A stretch of DNA of 64,000 nucleotides from Bradyrhizobium sp. Ash2021 (GCF_031202265.1 NZ_CP100604.1:6802501-6866500); one strand, 5' to 3'. Positions 1 to 8,965 are shown, counted from the first letter of the stretch. Notes: generated by a model from the letters alone, not told the origin. Made by a program: numbers and translations.

Positions 1-1775
1 CGATCCAGCTCTTGATGTAGCTCGCCACCCCGCATCAAGCGGCGGGCGATGTTGGCTGTCTGCAGTGACGCGCGTTCGGTCGGTGAATGGGCCGCCAGAT
101 AGCGGGCAACCGCGATGAGGATGTGCCGGCCCTCGTCCGTGTCGCCCCACGCGCCGAATTGCCGGACTCCCGCCTCCAGCATCTGATACGCATGGAAGCC
201 TGCATCTTCGCGCAGCACCGCATGCGCGAGCGTGGCGATCAGCGCCTGCGGCGAATGACCGAGCGTGAGATGCCTTGCCACCAGGCGTGCGGCGAGATCG
301 ACCTGTCTCTGCCGGTCGAAGGCGTCGAGCAAGGCGGCGCCGATTGTCTCTGGATCCGCGGGCAGATCATCGAGCTGCTCGCCGCCGTCGCCCGGGATGC
401 GCGCTGGCGGCACATTGAGATAGCGAGCAAGGTAGAGCGCCATCGCTCCGTGCAATACGCCGCGGACGGCCGTGCCGTGAGTGTCGATGTTGGCAGTCCC
501 GATGCGCGTCAGCATCTGGTGGACTGCGTTGGCGTAGGTGAAGACGTGATGCGCCGTCTCCCAGTCGGCGTGCTCGTTGGCATTGCCGAAGCGCGCCACC
601 CTGAGCGCTGCCGCGTACGCGAGGGATTGGCCAAGGTCAGCAGGAGCCGCGCCGGCGCGGATCGTCTCCTTGAGCGCGTCGGCGATCCTGGCCGGATCGT
701 CACCGAGCAGCTCTTGAGCAAGTGCGGCGTGGCCCGACCAGTCACGCGAGCCGCGTCCGGCAGCGAACAGGTCCGCGAGTTCGCTGGCTGATTCCTCACA
801 CAACGCAACAAGGTCAACGGGCTGGCGCCAGGCAGTCGATTCCTCGGCGCCACGGGCCGCTACCATCTGACCGACGACAGTCGGCAGCAGAGCCGCCGCG
901 TGTTGCCAGCCGACCAGGTCGAGGCACTCGAACACCTTGTTGATGAAGTCGAGCGAGTGCCCGGTGTCGGCGAAAGCCCGCTCGGTCTCGGCGGCGAACA
1001 GGGCATCAGCGAGTTCAGCCGGGGAGAAGCCGGCCGCAATCGCCGTGAGCAGGGTGCGCTCGGCCGCCTCGCGATGGCGCACGTTTGTCCAACGCCGCAG
1101 CCAGCGTTTGAGCGCGGCCGGATCCGGTCGGCTTCCAAGCGGCGCGCGTTCCCGCCGCGGCGCCTCGCCGTCGCAGTCCGCCGCCACGCGGCGTGCGCCT
1201 TGGAACAGAGCGAGATAGGCTTCCTCCTCCGGCAGCACAGGCAGGATATTGGCGAGTGCCGTAAGGATCGTAAGACCCACGCCCCAGCGGTCGCGATTTT
1301 GCGCCCCGAACAGAGCTACCTCCCGTACGATTTCGGCCTGCGGTACGCCGGCCGCGAGCTGACCATGCATGGCCTTGGCAATGACGAGGCCGAGGTTGTG
1401 GGCGAGGCCGTTCGCAAGCCGCTGACGCCAGTGCGCGGCGAGATCGGCATGGGTGAAGTTGGTCTTCACCCAGACGTCACCATTGCGCACCTCGACCGGG
1501 CAGATCGGCACGTCGTCCGCCCATAGGTCGAAGGTGCAGCCGCTTTCGAGATCGAAGCGAGCGTGGTGCCAGTGACAGGTCAAGATGCCGTCCTCGACGC
1601 TGCCGCGCTCGAGCGGGAAGCCCATGTGCGGGCACCGATTGTCGAGGGCGAAGACGCGCCCGCGGTCGTAGATGACGAGGATCGGACGATGGCCACCGTG
1701 CACAACGAGCCGCCCCTTGATCGTCAGCTCCTCAAGGCTTCCCGCCAGCGCAAATTCCTTGCTAGGCGCGTCCAT
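1..1775 (-). CDS. Rieske [2Fe-2S] domain protein with long helical C-terminal region (partial, runs off left edge)
   Basis: This leftward reading frame is open from the start codon to base 1, so the C-terminus lies outside the window. The first ~100 residues hold a Rieske ferredoxin domain: CPHMGFPLERG followed about 10 residues later by CHWHHARFD gives the C-x-H...C-x2-H set that binds a 2Fe-2S cluster. The remaining ~490 residues are alanine/leucine-rich and look helical, with many H, D and E residues; I do not recognise the domain. An in-frame ATG also exists at 1790, but the GGAAGG just upstream of the ATG at 1775 makes 1775 the better start. There is no signal peptide, so it is probably cytoplasmic. 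A role as an electron-transfer or oxidative enzyme is inference only. Confidence 0.75.
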   Translation of the reverse strand, partial: MDAPSKEFALAGSLEELTIKGRLVVHGGHRPILVIYDRGRVFALDNRCPHMGFPLERGSVEDGILTCHWHHARFDLESGCTFDLWADDVPICPVEVRNGDVWVKTNFTHADLAAHWRQRLANGLAHNLGLVIAKAMHGQLAAGVPQAEIVREVALFGAQNRDRWGVGLTILTALANILPVLPEEEAYLALFQGARRVAADCDGEAPRRERAPLGSRPDPAALKRWLRRWTNVRHREAAERTLLTAIAAGFSPAELADALFAAETERAFADTGHSLDFINKVFECLDLVGWQHAAALLPTVVGQMVAARGAEESTAWRQPVDLVALCEESASELADLFAAGRGSRDWSGHAALAQELLGDDPARIADALKETIRAGAAPADLGQSLAYAAALRVARFGNANEHADWETAHHVFTYANAVHQMLTRIGTANIDTHGTAVRGVLHGAMALYLARYLNVPPARIPGDGGEQLDDLPADPETIGAALLDAFDRQRQVDLAARLVARHLTLGHSPQALIATLAHAVLREDAGFHAYQMLEAGVRQFGAWGDTDEGRHILIAVARYLAAHSPTERASLQTANIARRLMRGGELHQELD

Positions 1776-1828
1776 GAGCGTACCTTCCATTGTCGCTTTG
1801 GGGCCGCTGCAGGTACTCCGCAACATAG

Positions 1829-1858
1829 GCATCCTCTCGCGCAAAGGCGAGAGGATGC
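1829..1858 (-). promoter_or_regulatory. Perfect 12-bp stem-loop in leader of the Rieske gene
   Basis: GCATCCTCTCGC and GCGAGAGGATGC pair perfectly around a 6-nt loop. The hairpin sits about 54 nt upstream of the Rieske gene start, on the template for its 5' leader. No U-run follows on either strand, so it is more likely a leader structure or protein site than a terminator. The rest of 1859-2139 shows no recognisable element. Confidence 0.4.
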
Positions 1859-2139
1859 TATTGGGCTGCGCAAAAGTGCGCCGCGGAAGCAGCTCGCGAA
1901 CTGCCATGCGAGGCGGCCCAAGGTATTCAAAAATGCGCTATAAACGCCCGCACCTCTTCCAATCTTTCTGGCAATCCCTCTATGCTGTTTCACTATCAGT
2001 CCGAACGATCGGATGCAGTCTCGAAACCGGCGGGCTATACATCCCGTCCAGGCAAACACCTTGAAAGTTAGCCAAGAGCTTGTTCATCATCACGTTCCAA
2101 CCTGACGCGCAGCGACGAGTTCCATCGCAAGGTTGCACG

Positions 2140-3423
2140 ATGAAGAAGGTCATCAACTCGGCACCGTCGCGCCGCCACTTTTTGCGGCTAACATCAATGG
2201 CTGCGGCATCAGCCCTGGCTCCAACAGTTTTGTGGGCCGAGCAGCGAGAAGCAGCGGATTCGGCCACATCCCAGGCCGCGTCCGCACGCCTCGCCACGTT
2301 CGAGGAGGTATGGCGGACCGCGCGAGACCGGTTCTACGATCAGCACCTACACGGACTCGATTGGTCCGCGGTCCGGGAATTTTACTTGCCGGACGCCACA
2401 CAGGCGAGCTCCGAAGAGGCGCTGGCCAGCGTCATTAATACCATGCTCTCTGAGCTGCATGCTTCGCACACCCGCTACTACACACCGTACGAACCAGAAT
2501 ACTACCAGCTTTCCGATTTCTTTGCTGGTGCGCTAAGGCGGCGCGGACTGGAACGCGCTTTTCCGAGTGGCCGTATCTCCTATCCCGGCATTGGCGTCCT
2601 CTCGCGTCTCGACATGCAGGGCCGCAGCATGATTACCGGTGTTATAGAAGGCACGCCGGCCCAACAAGCCGGCCTGCTGGCTGGCGATATGATCGTCTTC
2701 GCCGATGGTGCACCGTTTCAGCCGGTCCAGTCATTCCGTGACCAGGTTGGCAAGGAAGTCGCGCTGGGCCTGCGTCGTGCCGGCGCGTTTATGCAAATAT
2801 CGGTTACCCCGGTCGATATTGAGCCCAACAAAATGTTCTTGGACGGCTTGAAGGCCAGCGCCCGTATAATACCGGCCAACGGCCGACGCATCGGCTATGT
2901 TCATGTCTGGTGCTACGCTGGCTCCGTGTATCAGCGGACGCTCGAGCATCTTCTATCGCATGGTCCGCTGAACGACGCCGACGCGCTGATCTGGGACCTG
3001 CGCGATGGCTGGGGCGGCGCGATCCCCGAGTATCTTGATTTGTTCAACACGCGAGCGCCGACGATGCAGGTCACTGATCGCAATGGCGCCAGCGAACTCG
3101 AGAACGTGAAGTGGCGCAAGCCTGTCGCCATGCTTGTCAACGGTGGCACCCGCAGCGGCAAGGAGATCCTTGCCTATGGCTTCAAGAAATATCGGCTTGG
3201 CGAGGTCATCGGTAGCCGGACCGAGGGAGCTGTCCTCGCTGCGACGGCATTCCTCATTGGGGGCGGCTTGCTGTTGCTCGCGGTCGCGGACGTGCAGGTC
3301 GACGGCGAGCGGCTGGAAGGCGTTGGCGTCGCACCCACGATCGAGGTCCAAGCTGACCCGAACTCCATGGGTCGTAGTGATCCTCAACTCAATCGTGCAA
3401 TCGCGGCCCTATCCGGGGCCTGA
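2140..3423 (+). CDS. Tat-exported S41 (C-terminal processing) peptidase-like protein with PDZ domain
   Basis: The product is 427 residues from the ATG at 2140; 20 further codons upstream are open but precede the Tat signal. The N-terminus carries an SRRHFLRL twin-arginine motif, a hydrophobic stretch and an APTVLWAEQ cleavage region, so export to the periplasm is expected. A PDZ-like segment (GTPAQQAGLLAGDMIV) lies near the middle. The C-terminal third is the tail-specific protease fold, with the NGGTRSGKEILAYGF motif carrying the usual serine. The region where classical Ctp proteases have their catalytic lysine (about 25 residues later) reads GSRTEGAV, with no lysine. It may use a different catalytic arrangement or be a non-proteolytic binding relative. 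No operon partner is visible; an insertion sequence begins 24 bp downstream. Confidence 0.8.
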   Translation: MKKVINSAPSRRHFLRLTSMAAASALAPTVLWAEQREAADSATSQAASARLATFEEVWRTARDRFYDQHLHGLDWSAVREFYLPDATQASSEEALASVINTMLSELHASHTRYYTPYEPEYYQLSDFFAGALRRRGLERAFPSGRISYPGIGVLSRLDMQGRSMITGVIEGTPAQQAGLLAGDMIVFADGAPFQPVQSFRDQVGKEVALGLRRAGAFMQISVTPVDIEPNKMFLDGLKASARIIPANGRRIGYVHVWCYAGSVYQRTLEHLLSHGPLNDADALIWDLRDGWGGAIPEYLDLFNTRAPTMQVTDRNGASELENVKWRKPVAMLVNGGTRSGKEILAYGFKKYRLGEVIGSRTEGAVLAATAFLIGGGLLLLAVADVQVDGERLEGVGVAPTIEVQADPNSMGRSDPQLNRAIAALSGA

Positions 3424-3446
3424 TCCTCGGGAGGCAGCCCTGCTGG

Positions 3447-4540
3447 CTGTGTGTACCGAAAATCTAAATCCGAACGTATTGACGATGAAGTCCGCCCAGT
3501 ATGGCGCGCGAACTTATGACGCCGGATCGCTGAACCTGGCGAGAGACAGGCGCATCTTTGTTCAATGACCGATGCGTTCTCACGCCGTTGTAATAGTCCG
3601 CATAGTTTTTCAGAATCCGACGCAGATGTTCCTCGTCCAGGACAATGTTGTGGTCCAAACACTCGCGCCGGATCGATCCGATCAGCCGTTCGGCAAAGCA
3701 GTTCTGCCAAGGCGAGGCCGGTGCAATTGGCTTGTCTCGGATACCCATGGCACGCAGTCGGCGCGTGACGACAGTGCCGTAGATTCGACCTCGATCTCGG
3801 ATCATATAGCGCGGAGCACCATCCCAAGGAAAAGCCTCGGTGATCTGACGTGCAACCCACTCCGCCGTCGGGTTGGTTGTGACGCCGATCCAGACGAGAT
3901 CTCTGCGATCAAGCCGGATGATGACGAAGCCACACAGCAGCTTAAAGCCAATGGTCGGTACTACGACCAAATCCATGGCGGCGATGTCCGGCGCGTGGTT
4001 TCGCAGAAAGGTCCGCCATTCCTGACTTGGAGGCCCGCGTCGCTTGACCATATACTTGGCGACACTTGATTGAGCGACGCTAAAACCGAGCTTGAGCAGT
4101 TCGCCGTGGATGCGCGGCGCACCCCAAAGCAAATTCTCTGTGCGCATCTGCCGGATCAGCGCGCGCAATTCTGTCTCGATCTGCGGTCGCCCTCCCCGTC
4201 GACACGATTTCCAACGCCAATAACGGCGAAAGCCGGCCCGATGCCAACCCACCAGCGTTTCGGGTCGAATAATCATGAGAACCGGAAGGATCGACGGGAA
4301 CCAGCGATAGAGCTGAACGAAGAACCAGCGGTCGTTGTTTGTGAGGCGAGCCCGGCCTTTCAGCTTGCGTCGCAAGACGATCAGCTGATGTCGAAGCACT
4401 GCATTCTCTGCCTCAAGCCGGATGTTCGACTTGAATGGCGAGGCCAGCACGGCCAGAGCGAAGCAGATCAGCGCGATCATCGCTCCAACTTAGTCGATTC
4501 TATCATTCGATAGCCCCGATAGGGTTTCTGGTACACACAG
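3447..4540. mobile_element. Insertion sequence, integrase-core type, copy A
   Basis: The element is bounded by inverted ends that share CTGTGTGTACC exactly: 3447-3457 on the + strand and 4540-4530 on the - strand. It encloses one leftward transposase gene. Related copies lie at 15276-16370 and 25977-27069. No clear target duplication is visible. The ends differ from those of copies B and C for the first ten bases, so the exact tips are approximate. Confidence 0.7.
3464..4480 (-). CDS. Transposase, integrase-core (rve) family, copy A
   Basis: The 338-residue product matches copies B and C along its whole length. The N-terminal half has LRHQL and WHRAGFRRYW motifs, followed by WGAPRIHGELLKLG and the DDE core: AAMDL (first D), IRDRGRIYG (second D) and AERLIGSIRRECLDH (E). 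It ends in LGGLHRQYVRI. Copies B and C read IRDRD and QNGYAERL where this copy reads IRDRG and QNCFAERL, so it has diverged at normally constant positions and may be inactive. The start lies close to the right inverted end, as in the other copies. Confidence 0.85.
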   Translation of the reverse strand: MIALICFALAVLASPFKSNIRLEAENAVLRHQLIVLRRKLKGRARLTNNDRWFFVQLYRWFPSILPVLMIIRPETLVGWHRAGFRRYWRWKSCRRGGRPQIETELRALIRQMRTENLLWGAPRIHGELLKLGFSVAQSSVAKYMVKRRGPPSQEWRTFLRNHAPDIAAMDLVVVPTIGFKLLCGFVIIRLDRRDLVWIGVTTNPTAEWVARQITEAFPWDGAPRYMIRDRGRIYGTVVTRRLRAMGIRDKPIAPASPWQNCFAERLIGSIRRECLDHNIVLDEEHLRRILKNYADYYNGVRTHRSLNKDAPVSRQVQRSGVISSRAILGGLHRQYVRI

Positions 4541-4800
4541 GACCTACTCTTGTGCAATGCTGCCTCTTTGGGTTCGAACCGAGGGAGACCAACGCATAGA
4601 GGCGTCTGAGGCTAGTCGGCGCCTCGGGGCTTGGGATTGCACCACATTGTTTGGTGGTCACTGAAAGCGGCCGCCTTTCTGGATGACTTCGATCTTGTAA
4701 CCGTCGGGATCGGCGACGAAAAAGAACCGCGCAAGAGTCGCGCCGTCGTGCTTGAAATCACGTAGCGGCCCGGGCCACAGCTTCTCCCGCTCGAACCGAG

Positions 4801-6217
4801 GAGCTATCGCCAAATTTTGGTGACGGCCGGGCCGGTCAGGCGGCGGCGGTTATGGGCTGACGGTCAGCGGGTTTAGCGATGACCTCGATCCCGTTGTTGA
4901 ATGTCACACCGAGAACGAGTTTTGGCAACTGGTTGTGGCCATCGAGACGACGCCAGCTTTTCTGCGCGGCCTCGAGCAGCTTGAAGACCATCGCGAGCGC
5001 CGTCCTGTTGGACAGGCATCCCTTCGATCGGATCGTGCGGTGGCGCACGGTAGCGAAGGTGCTTTCAATGGGATTGGTCGTTCGCAGGTGTTTCCAGTGC
5101 TCGGCCGGGAAGTCGTAGAAAGCCAGCAGTGCGTCTCGATCCTTGCTCAGGCAGTCGGCCGCCTTCTCGTATTTGGGCGTGTAGCTCTCGATGAAGGCGT
5201 CGAACGCCAGTTCGGCGGCGGCCTTGGTTTCGGCCATCCAGATTTCCTGCAACGCGCGTTTGGCCTTCGGCTGCTGGCTCTTCGGCAACTTGGCGAGTAC
5301 GTTGGCGGTCTTGTGCACCCAGCAGCGCTGCTCGCGCGTTTTCGGCCAGACCTCACCGGCGGCCTTCCAGAACCCGAGCGCGCCATCGGCGATGGTAAGC
5401 CGCGGCGGCACGTCGAGCCCCCGCCGCTTCAGATCGAGCAGCAGATCGCGCCAGTCCTGCGCGCTCTCGCGGGCGCCATCGGTGAAGCCGACCAGTTCCT
5501 TGCGGCCTTCCGGCGTCGCGCCGATCAGCACCAGGATGCACTGCTTTTCGTCTTCGAGGCGTGCCTGGAGATGGATGCCATCGGCCCAGATGTAGACGTA
5601 ACGTTTCGCCGACAGATCGCGCCTCTGCCACGCGGTGTGTTCGTCAAGCCAGCCGTCCTTCAGGCGGCCGATGGCGGATGCCGACAATCCGGCAGCATCC
5701 TTGCCGAGCAGTGCTGCCAGCGCCTCGGAGAAGTCGCCGGTCGAGATACCCTTCAGGTAAAGGATCGGCAGCAGCGTCTCGATCGATTTAGAGCGGCGCA
5801 TATAGGGCGGCAGGATCGAGGGCGAGAACCGGATGCGGTCGGGGTCGGTAGCGTCCGCCTCGCGATCGCGCACACGCGGCTGGCGGACGGCGACCGGACC
5901 GATACCGGTCATCACCTCGCGCTCCGGCAGGTGACCGTGGCGCACGACCCGCTGGTGGCCGTCTGCGGTCTTCAAATCGGCATGCTTGCCGAGAAAGTCC
6001 GCGACCTCGGCCTCGACCGCCTGGGCCAACAGAACACGTGCCCCAGTACGCAGGATTTCCGTGAGTTGATCGTCGACGTTTGCTGGCTGAATCAGCTTGA
6101 TGATGTTATCGTTGGACACGGCATATCGCTCCTTTGGTGGAGAAGTGGAGGCGTCAAGCACCCCCACGATATGCCGCCTTCCCGATTCCCGCCGTCACCA
6201 ACTTTCAGCGATAGCTC
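4801..6217. mobile_element. IS256-family insertion sequence, 1417 bp, with 9-bp target duplication
   Basis: Inverted ends of about 27 bp begin GAGCTATCGC and share TTGGTGACGGC further in; the first lies at 4801-4827 and its partner at 6217-6191. The direct repeat CGAACCGAG flanks the element at 4792-4800 and 6218-6226. One transposase gene fills the interior. Intact ends and a perfect target repeat suggest a fairly recent insertion. Confidence 0.92.
4836..6119 (-). CDS. IS256-family transposase
   Basis: The product is 427 residues from a GTG start at 6119, which has a good AAAGGAG ribosome site 7-10 nt upstream. An upstream ATG at 6167 is possible but lacks such a site. Mutator-type DDE signatures are visible: YIWADGIH for the first aspartate, LTIADGALGFWKA for the second, and TTNPIESTFATVRHR for the glutamate. 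CWVHKTANVL is also characteristic. Length and termini are normal for the family, so the enzyme is probably functional. Confidence 0.93.
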   Translation of the reverse strand: MSNDNIIKLIQPANVDDQLTEILRTGARVLLAQAVEAEVADFLGKHADLKTADGHQRVVRHGHLPEREVMTGIGPVAVRQPRVRDREADATDPDRIRFSPSILPPYMRRSKSIETLLPILYLKGISTGDFSEALAALLGKDAAGLSASAIGRLKDGWLDEHTAWQRRDLSAKRYVYIWADGIHLQARLEDEKQCILVLIGATPEGRKELVGFTDGARESAQDWRDLLLDLKRRGLDVPPRLTIADGALGFWKAAGEVWPKTREQRCWVHKTANVLAKLPKSQQPKAKRALQEIWMAETKAAAELAFDAFIESYTPKYEKAADCLSKDRDALLAFYDFPAEHWKHLRTTNPIESTFATVRHRTIRSKGCLSNRTALAMVFKLLEAAQKSWRRLDGHNQLPKLVLGVTFNNGIEVIAKPADRQPITAAA

Positions 6218-6601
6218 CGAACCGAGCATGTTCAGCGTCTACATTGTCGACGACGACAGCGAGATGCCCGTATCCATCGCCGAGCGCATAAGGCTCTCTG
6301 CTATCAAAATTTACGGTGAGCTCGACTTCGAACGATGATGACGGGTGGCGCAAGTAAACAAGCGCAAAACTGGAAAAGACGAAGCGCTCGCCGACCGAAA
6401 GTCCGAACGCGCGCGCGTAGAAGTCAAGCGACCTTGCTTCATCTAAGACGCGGATCATGGAGTGAACAGGCTTTGCCATTTAGCGGTTCCTCGAGGTAGG
6501 TGATGAAAGTCGGCGGTTTCGTTAGCCGCGCATCGTTCCACACAAAGCCGGCCAAACGAAATCGACGTACCAATAAGAGTTGGACTCTGAGGCGGCTCCG
6601 A

Positions 6602-7000
6602 CTAAGCGCTGTCAAGACTGTAGAGCTTACCGCTTGCGGATGTGGACCTGTAGATCAGGCAGCGACACCGCAGCATAGAGGCGAAATTTTCGACTTCCCC
6701 TTGATGCTTCAAAATCTCGTCATGGAGGATGGTGAGAAATTGTGCTAGGCCGGTATCTTCCTTAGCTGCCATCTCCTCCAAAGTATCCCAAAACGATAGC
6801 TCCATGCGGATTGAGGTGGGATGCCCGCTAATGCGTAGGGAACGCGTCTGTGGTTCGTAGTTTCTTTGAGGCTGATGAGAGTACAACCGACATATGATAG
6901 TTCCTCTGAACTCAATTCTTTTCAGATTGTTCGGGTCACAACGTGTCATCAGCGACATGGCCTGTACATCCGCATAGCGAGACCTAAGCCTTATGATCAT
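6602..7000 (-). CDS. Ribbon-helix-helix domain protein
   Basis: The 132-residue product has a segment from about residue 55 (RSLRISGHPTSIRMELSFWD) that reads as a short beta strand followed by two helices, typical of the RHH family found in alphaproteobacteria (Pfam Ribbon-helix-helix). It ends with helix-rich sequence through LHDEILKHQGEVENF. Such proteins are usually small DNA-binding regulators, though several are uncharacterised. A strong AGGAGG is present but only 2 nt from the ATG at 7000, so an internal start is possible. It lies between the split VOC gene and the DUF1330 gene on the same strand and may belong to the leftward operon. It has no counterpart in the right-hand copy of the module. 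Confidence 0.65.
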   Translation of the reverse strand: MIIRLRSRYADVQAMSLMTRCDPNNLKRIEFRGTIICRLYSHQPQRNYEPQTRSLRISGHPTSIRMELSFWDTLEEMAAKEDTGLAQFLTILHDEILKHQGEVENFASMLRCRCLIYRSTSASGKLYSLDSA

Positions 7001-7041
7001 TTCCTCCTGATCATCGTTGTCTGCCCGCTAAAGCGGGCTGC

Positions 7042-7341
7042 TCACCGTGTACCCTGGACAATGAAAGTCTGATACTTCGCCCCCCGAAAGCGGTGTTGCA
7101 CAGCGTCCTGGTATGCCGGGCTGTCGTACCAAGCCTCAGCCTCCTCAAAGGTCGGGAACGCCAGGATAACCGCGCCCTCGATAGGACTGCCATCCATTAC
7201 GCGAAACCGTCCGTATACTGCCAAGGGCGTAACGCTATGACCGGCCAGGGATGGCCCCGACTTCTCACCGTACGTCTTCATCTCCTGTGGATTGCTGATC
7301 GAGTCTCGAATTGCGACGAAATAGGCGGTCATCTGTGTCAT
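7042..7341 (-). CDS. DUF1330 family protein
   Basis: The 99-residue product has the hallmark DUF1330 layout: AYFVAIRDSISNP near the start, FRVMDG in the middle and LAFPTFEEAEAWYDSPAYQ near the end. The family adopts a dimeric ferredoxin-like barrel; no biochemical function is established. It is co-directional with the GST genes upstream, about 85 bp from the nearest. DUF1330 genes often accompany catabolic or detoxification genes, which fits here. Confidence 0.8.
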   Translation of the reverse strand: MTQMTAYFVAIRDSISNPQEMKTYGEKSGPSLAGHSVTPLAVYGRFRVMDGSPIEGAVILAFPTFEEAEAWYDSPAYQDAVQHRFRGAKYQTFIVQGTR

Positions 7342-7425
7342 CTCTCTCTTGTTATGACAATGTGTTCAGTCGCTTGCCAATGCAATGGAAGTCTCTCGGG
7401 GCAACGTCACAGCCTCAGCTTGAAC

Positions 7426-8121
7426 CTATCTACCTAGAATCGACTGCACGTCCTTAACAAAGACTCCGGCGCTTTCTGCATCCGATTTGTTGTAGTTGGT
7501 TTCGTGCGGAATTCGCACGCCTTTGGCGCAGCCAGGGCGTTGTTCGATAGCTGCCATCCAACGATTCAGATTCGGTAAATCGTCAGCGGCTACCCCTGCC
7601 CAGTTATGGATCCGGCACCAACTCCAGTTAGCGATGTCCGCAATTGAGAAGTCCGCCGCGAGCCACTCGTTGTCCGCCAGACGTTGGTCGAGAACGCCAT
7701 ACAATCGCCTGACCTCGTTCTGGTAGCGTGCGATAGCACCGGGCAGGCGCTCGGGGAAGTAGCGAAAGAAGACGTTTGCTTGACCTTGCATCGGTCCCAC
7801 GCCGCCCATCTGAAACATCAACCACTGGATCACGCGCGAGCGGGCTTTGAACTCTGTCGGCAAAAGTCGACCTGCCTTCTCGGCGAGATAGATCATGATA
7901 GCGCCAGACTCGAACACCGCAAAATCTCCTGCCTCATGGTCGACTATGGCGGGAATCTTTTCGTTGGGGTTCAACCTCGAAAACTCGGGTGTCTTATGTT
8001 GCCTCTTCATTATGTCCAGGGGATACGGCGTATACGGAATTTGAAGCTCTTCGAGGGTACAGGATGCCTTCCACCCATTCGGAGTGGCCCAGGTGTACAG
8101 ATCGATGCCCGACGCGCTCAT
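7426..8121 (-). CDS. Glutathione S-transferase, YfcG/YghU-like (left-arm copy b)
   Basis: The 231-residue product begins with a thioredoxin-fold half ([19 protein letters not shown] and the [18 protein letters not shown] segment that binds the glutathione gamma-glutamyl group). It continues with an all-helical C-terminal half containing [16 protein letters not shown]. This layout matches the Nu-class/YfcG-like GSTs, which bind glutathione or glutathione disulfide through backbone and Thr/Asn rather than a Tyr/Ser. It is strongly similar by eye to the product at 12728-13423. It follows GST copy a in the leftward operon, with a 166-bp gap containing a hairpin. Confidence 0.9.
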   Translation of the reverse strand: MSASGIDLYTWATPNGWKASCTLEELQIPYTPYPLDIMKRQHKTPEFSRLNPNEKIPAIVDHEAGDFAVFESGAIMIYLAEKAGRLLPTEFKARSRVIQWLMFQMGGVGPMQGQANVFFRYFPERLPGAIARYQNEVRRLYGVLDQRLADNEWLAADFSIADIANWSWCRIHNWAGVAADDLPNLNRWMAAIEQRPGCAKGVRIPHETNYNKSDAESAGVFVKDVQSILGR

Positions 8122-8242
8122 GGGCTCTCCTTAACGGTGAATCGTTACGGTAATGCAAGGTCATATCTGGTGGGTCGTGCGGATTGATCGCGACCGCTTG
8201 ATGCGGTCGCGTATCCAGTCGTGGTTGGTCCTTCCGACCGTT

Positions 8243-8286
8243 AGGACACCGCGGAACGAGGTTTAAGGACTCTCCCGCGGTGTCCT
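8243..8286 (-). terminator. 12-bp perfect inverted repeat just after the left GST-a stop codon
   Basis: AGGACACCGCGG at 8243-8254 and CCGCGGTGTCCT at 8275-8286 form a perfect stem with a 20-nt loop, starting 1 base beyond the stop of the leftward GST at 8288. There is no U-run, so it may be a weak terminator, an mRNA-stabilising structure or a processing site between the two GST genes. Confidence 0.5.
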
Positions 8287-8287
8287 A

Positions 8288-8965
8288 TTAAGCCGCGATC
8301 GGGATTGGAGAACCGTCCGGCATATGCGTCGGGACACTCTTTTTCACGCTCTCACGCTGTAGCATCTCGTCGAACCAGCGCTTCGTGTGGGGGCAATCAT
8401 CCGGAATCTGCATCTCAAGCGCGTGACCGAAATCGACGACGCAGACAGCAGTGATGTCTGCTACGGAGAACTTGTCTCCCGCCACGAACTTGTTGCTCGC
8501 GAGCTGTTCGTTGAATTTTTTATGGAAACGCGCGACGCGCTGCTTGCCGCGCTCGATCAGTGCCGGTATCTGCGGCACAGGTCCTAAGTGACCCGGAAGT
8601 CCCCGGTCAACAAACTGGGGATGAGAGTTGCGGAAGATCTCAGCATGGCCGATTATGCCCTCGTCGTAAGCGCGGCGTTCCCACCCGCTAATGACAGCCT
8701 TTTCCAGAGGCGTGGTCCCCAAGAGCGGCGGATTCGGGTGGAGCGCCTCAAGATATATCCAGATCGCAAGGGCTTCACCGAGCTGAACACCGTTGTCTAG
8801 TTCGAGCATCGGCACCATGGCATGCTTATACTTCGAGAGAAAGGGATCCTTCAGAGCGATATCCGGAGTAATGCACTCCTCTTTCGGAATTTCGATCCCC
8901 TTTTCTATCAAAAACATTCGCACGCGTCGACAGTTCGGTGCGAAATCCCATTCGTACAGTTTCAT
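8288..8965 (-). CDS. Glutathione S-transferase (left-arm copy a)
   Basis: The 225-residue product has a GST N-terminal domain (MKLYEWDFAPNCRRVRMFL, then VPMLELDNGVQLGEALAIWIYLEA) and a C-terminal helical domain with the SVADITAVCVVDF motif. It is closely similar to the product at 11896-12588, including AEIFRNSHPQFVDRGLPG. It lies downstream of the PQQ dehydrogenase, cytochrome and pqqA genes on the same strand and is separated from pqqA by 170 bp that contain a hairpin. Its start has a GGAGGAAG ribosome site. The likely role is glutathione conjugation of a product of the dehydrogenase; the substrate is unknown. Confidence 0.9.
   Translation of the reverse strand: MKLYEWDFAPNCRRVRMFLIEKGIEIPKEECITPDIALKDPFLSKYKHAMVPMLELDNGVQLGEALAIWIYLEALHPNPPLLGTTPLEKAVISGWERRAYDEGIIGHAEIFRNSHPQFVDRGLPGHLGPVPQIPALIERGKQRVARFHKKFNEQLASNKFVAGDKFSVADITAVCVVDFGHALEMQIPDDCPHTKRWFDEMLQRESVKKSVPTHMPDGSPIPIAA

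Larger units (their letters stand above)
4658..6479 (-). pseudogene. VOC-family (glyoxalase I-like) gene split by an IS256 element
   Basis: The first part of the gene (6479 to 6218) and its last part (4800 to 4658) are separated by IS256 at 4801-6217. The 9-bp sequence CTCGGTTCG, read on the gene strand, is present on both sides as the target duplication. Joining 6479-6218 to 4791-4658 gives an uninterrupted 131-residue protein reading HARFEREKLW across the join. That is exactly the length of the intact paralogue at 13499-13894. Metal-ligand positions of the glyoxalase fold are visible: VHSMIRV, FEVELTV, YGHLAVVVDN and YKIEVI. The original role was probably isomerisation or lysis of a glutathione adduct, given the neighbouring GST genes. 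As it stands the gene makes only an N-terminal fragment. Confidence 0.9.

Noticed and set aside
87..1526. Rightward open frames of 234 and 208 codons at the left end
   Set aside because: The opposite strand encodes one long continuous Rieske protein, so these are shadows.
4935..6338. 467-codon rightward open frame
   Set aside because: It is antisense to the IS256 transposase, which has clear DDE motifs; the rightward frame is a high-GC shadow with no ribosome site.
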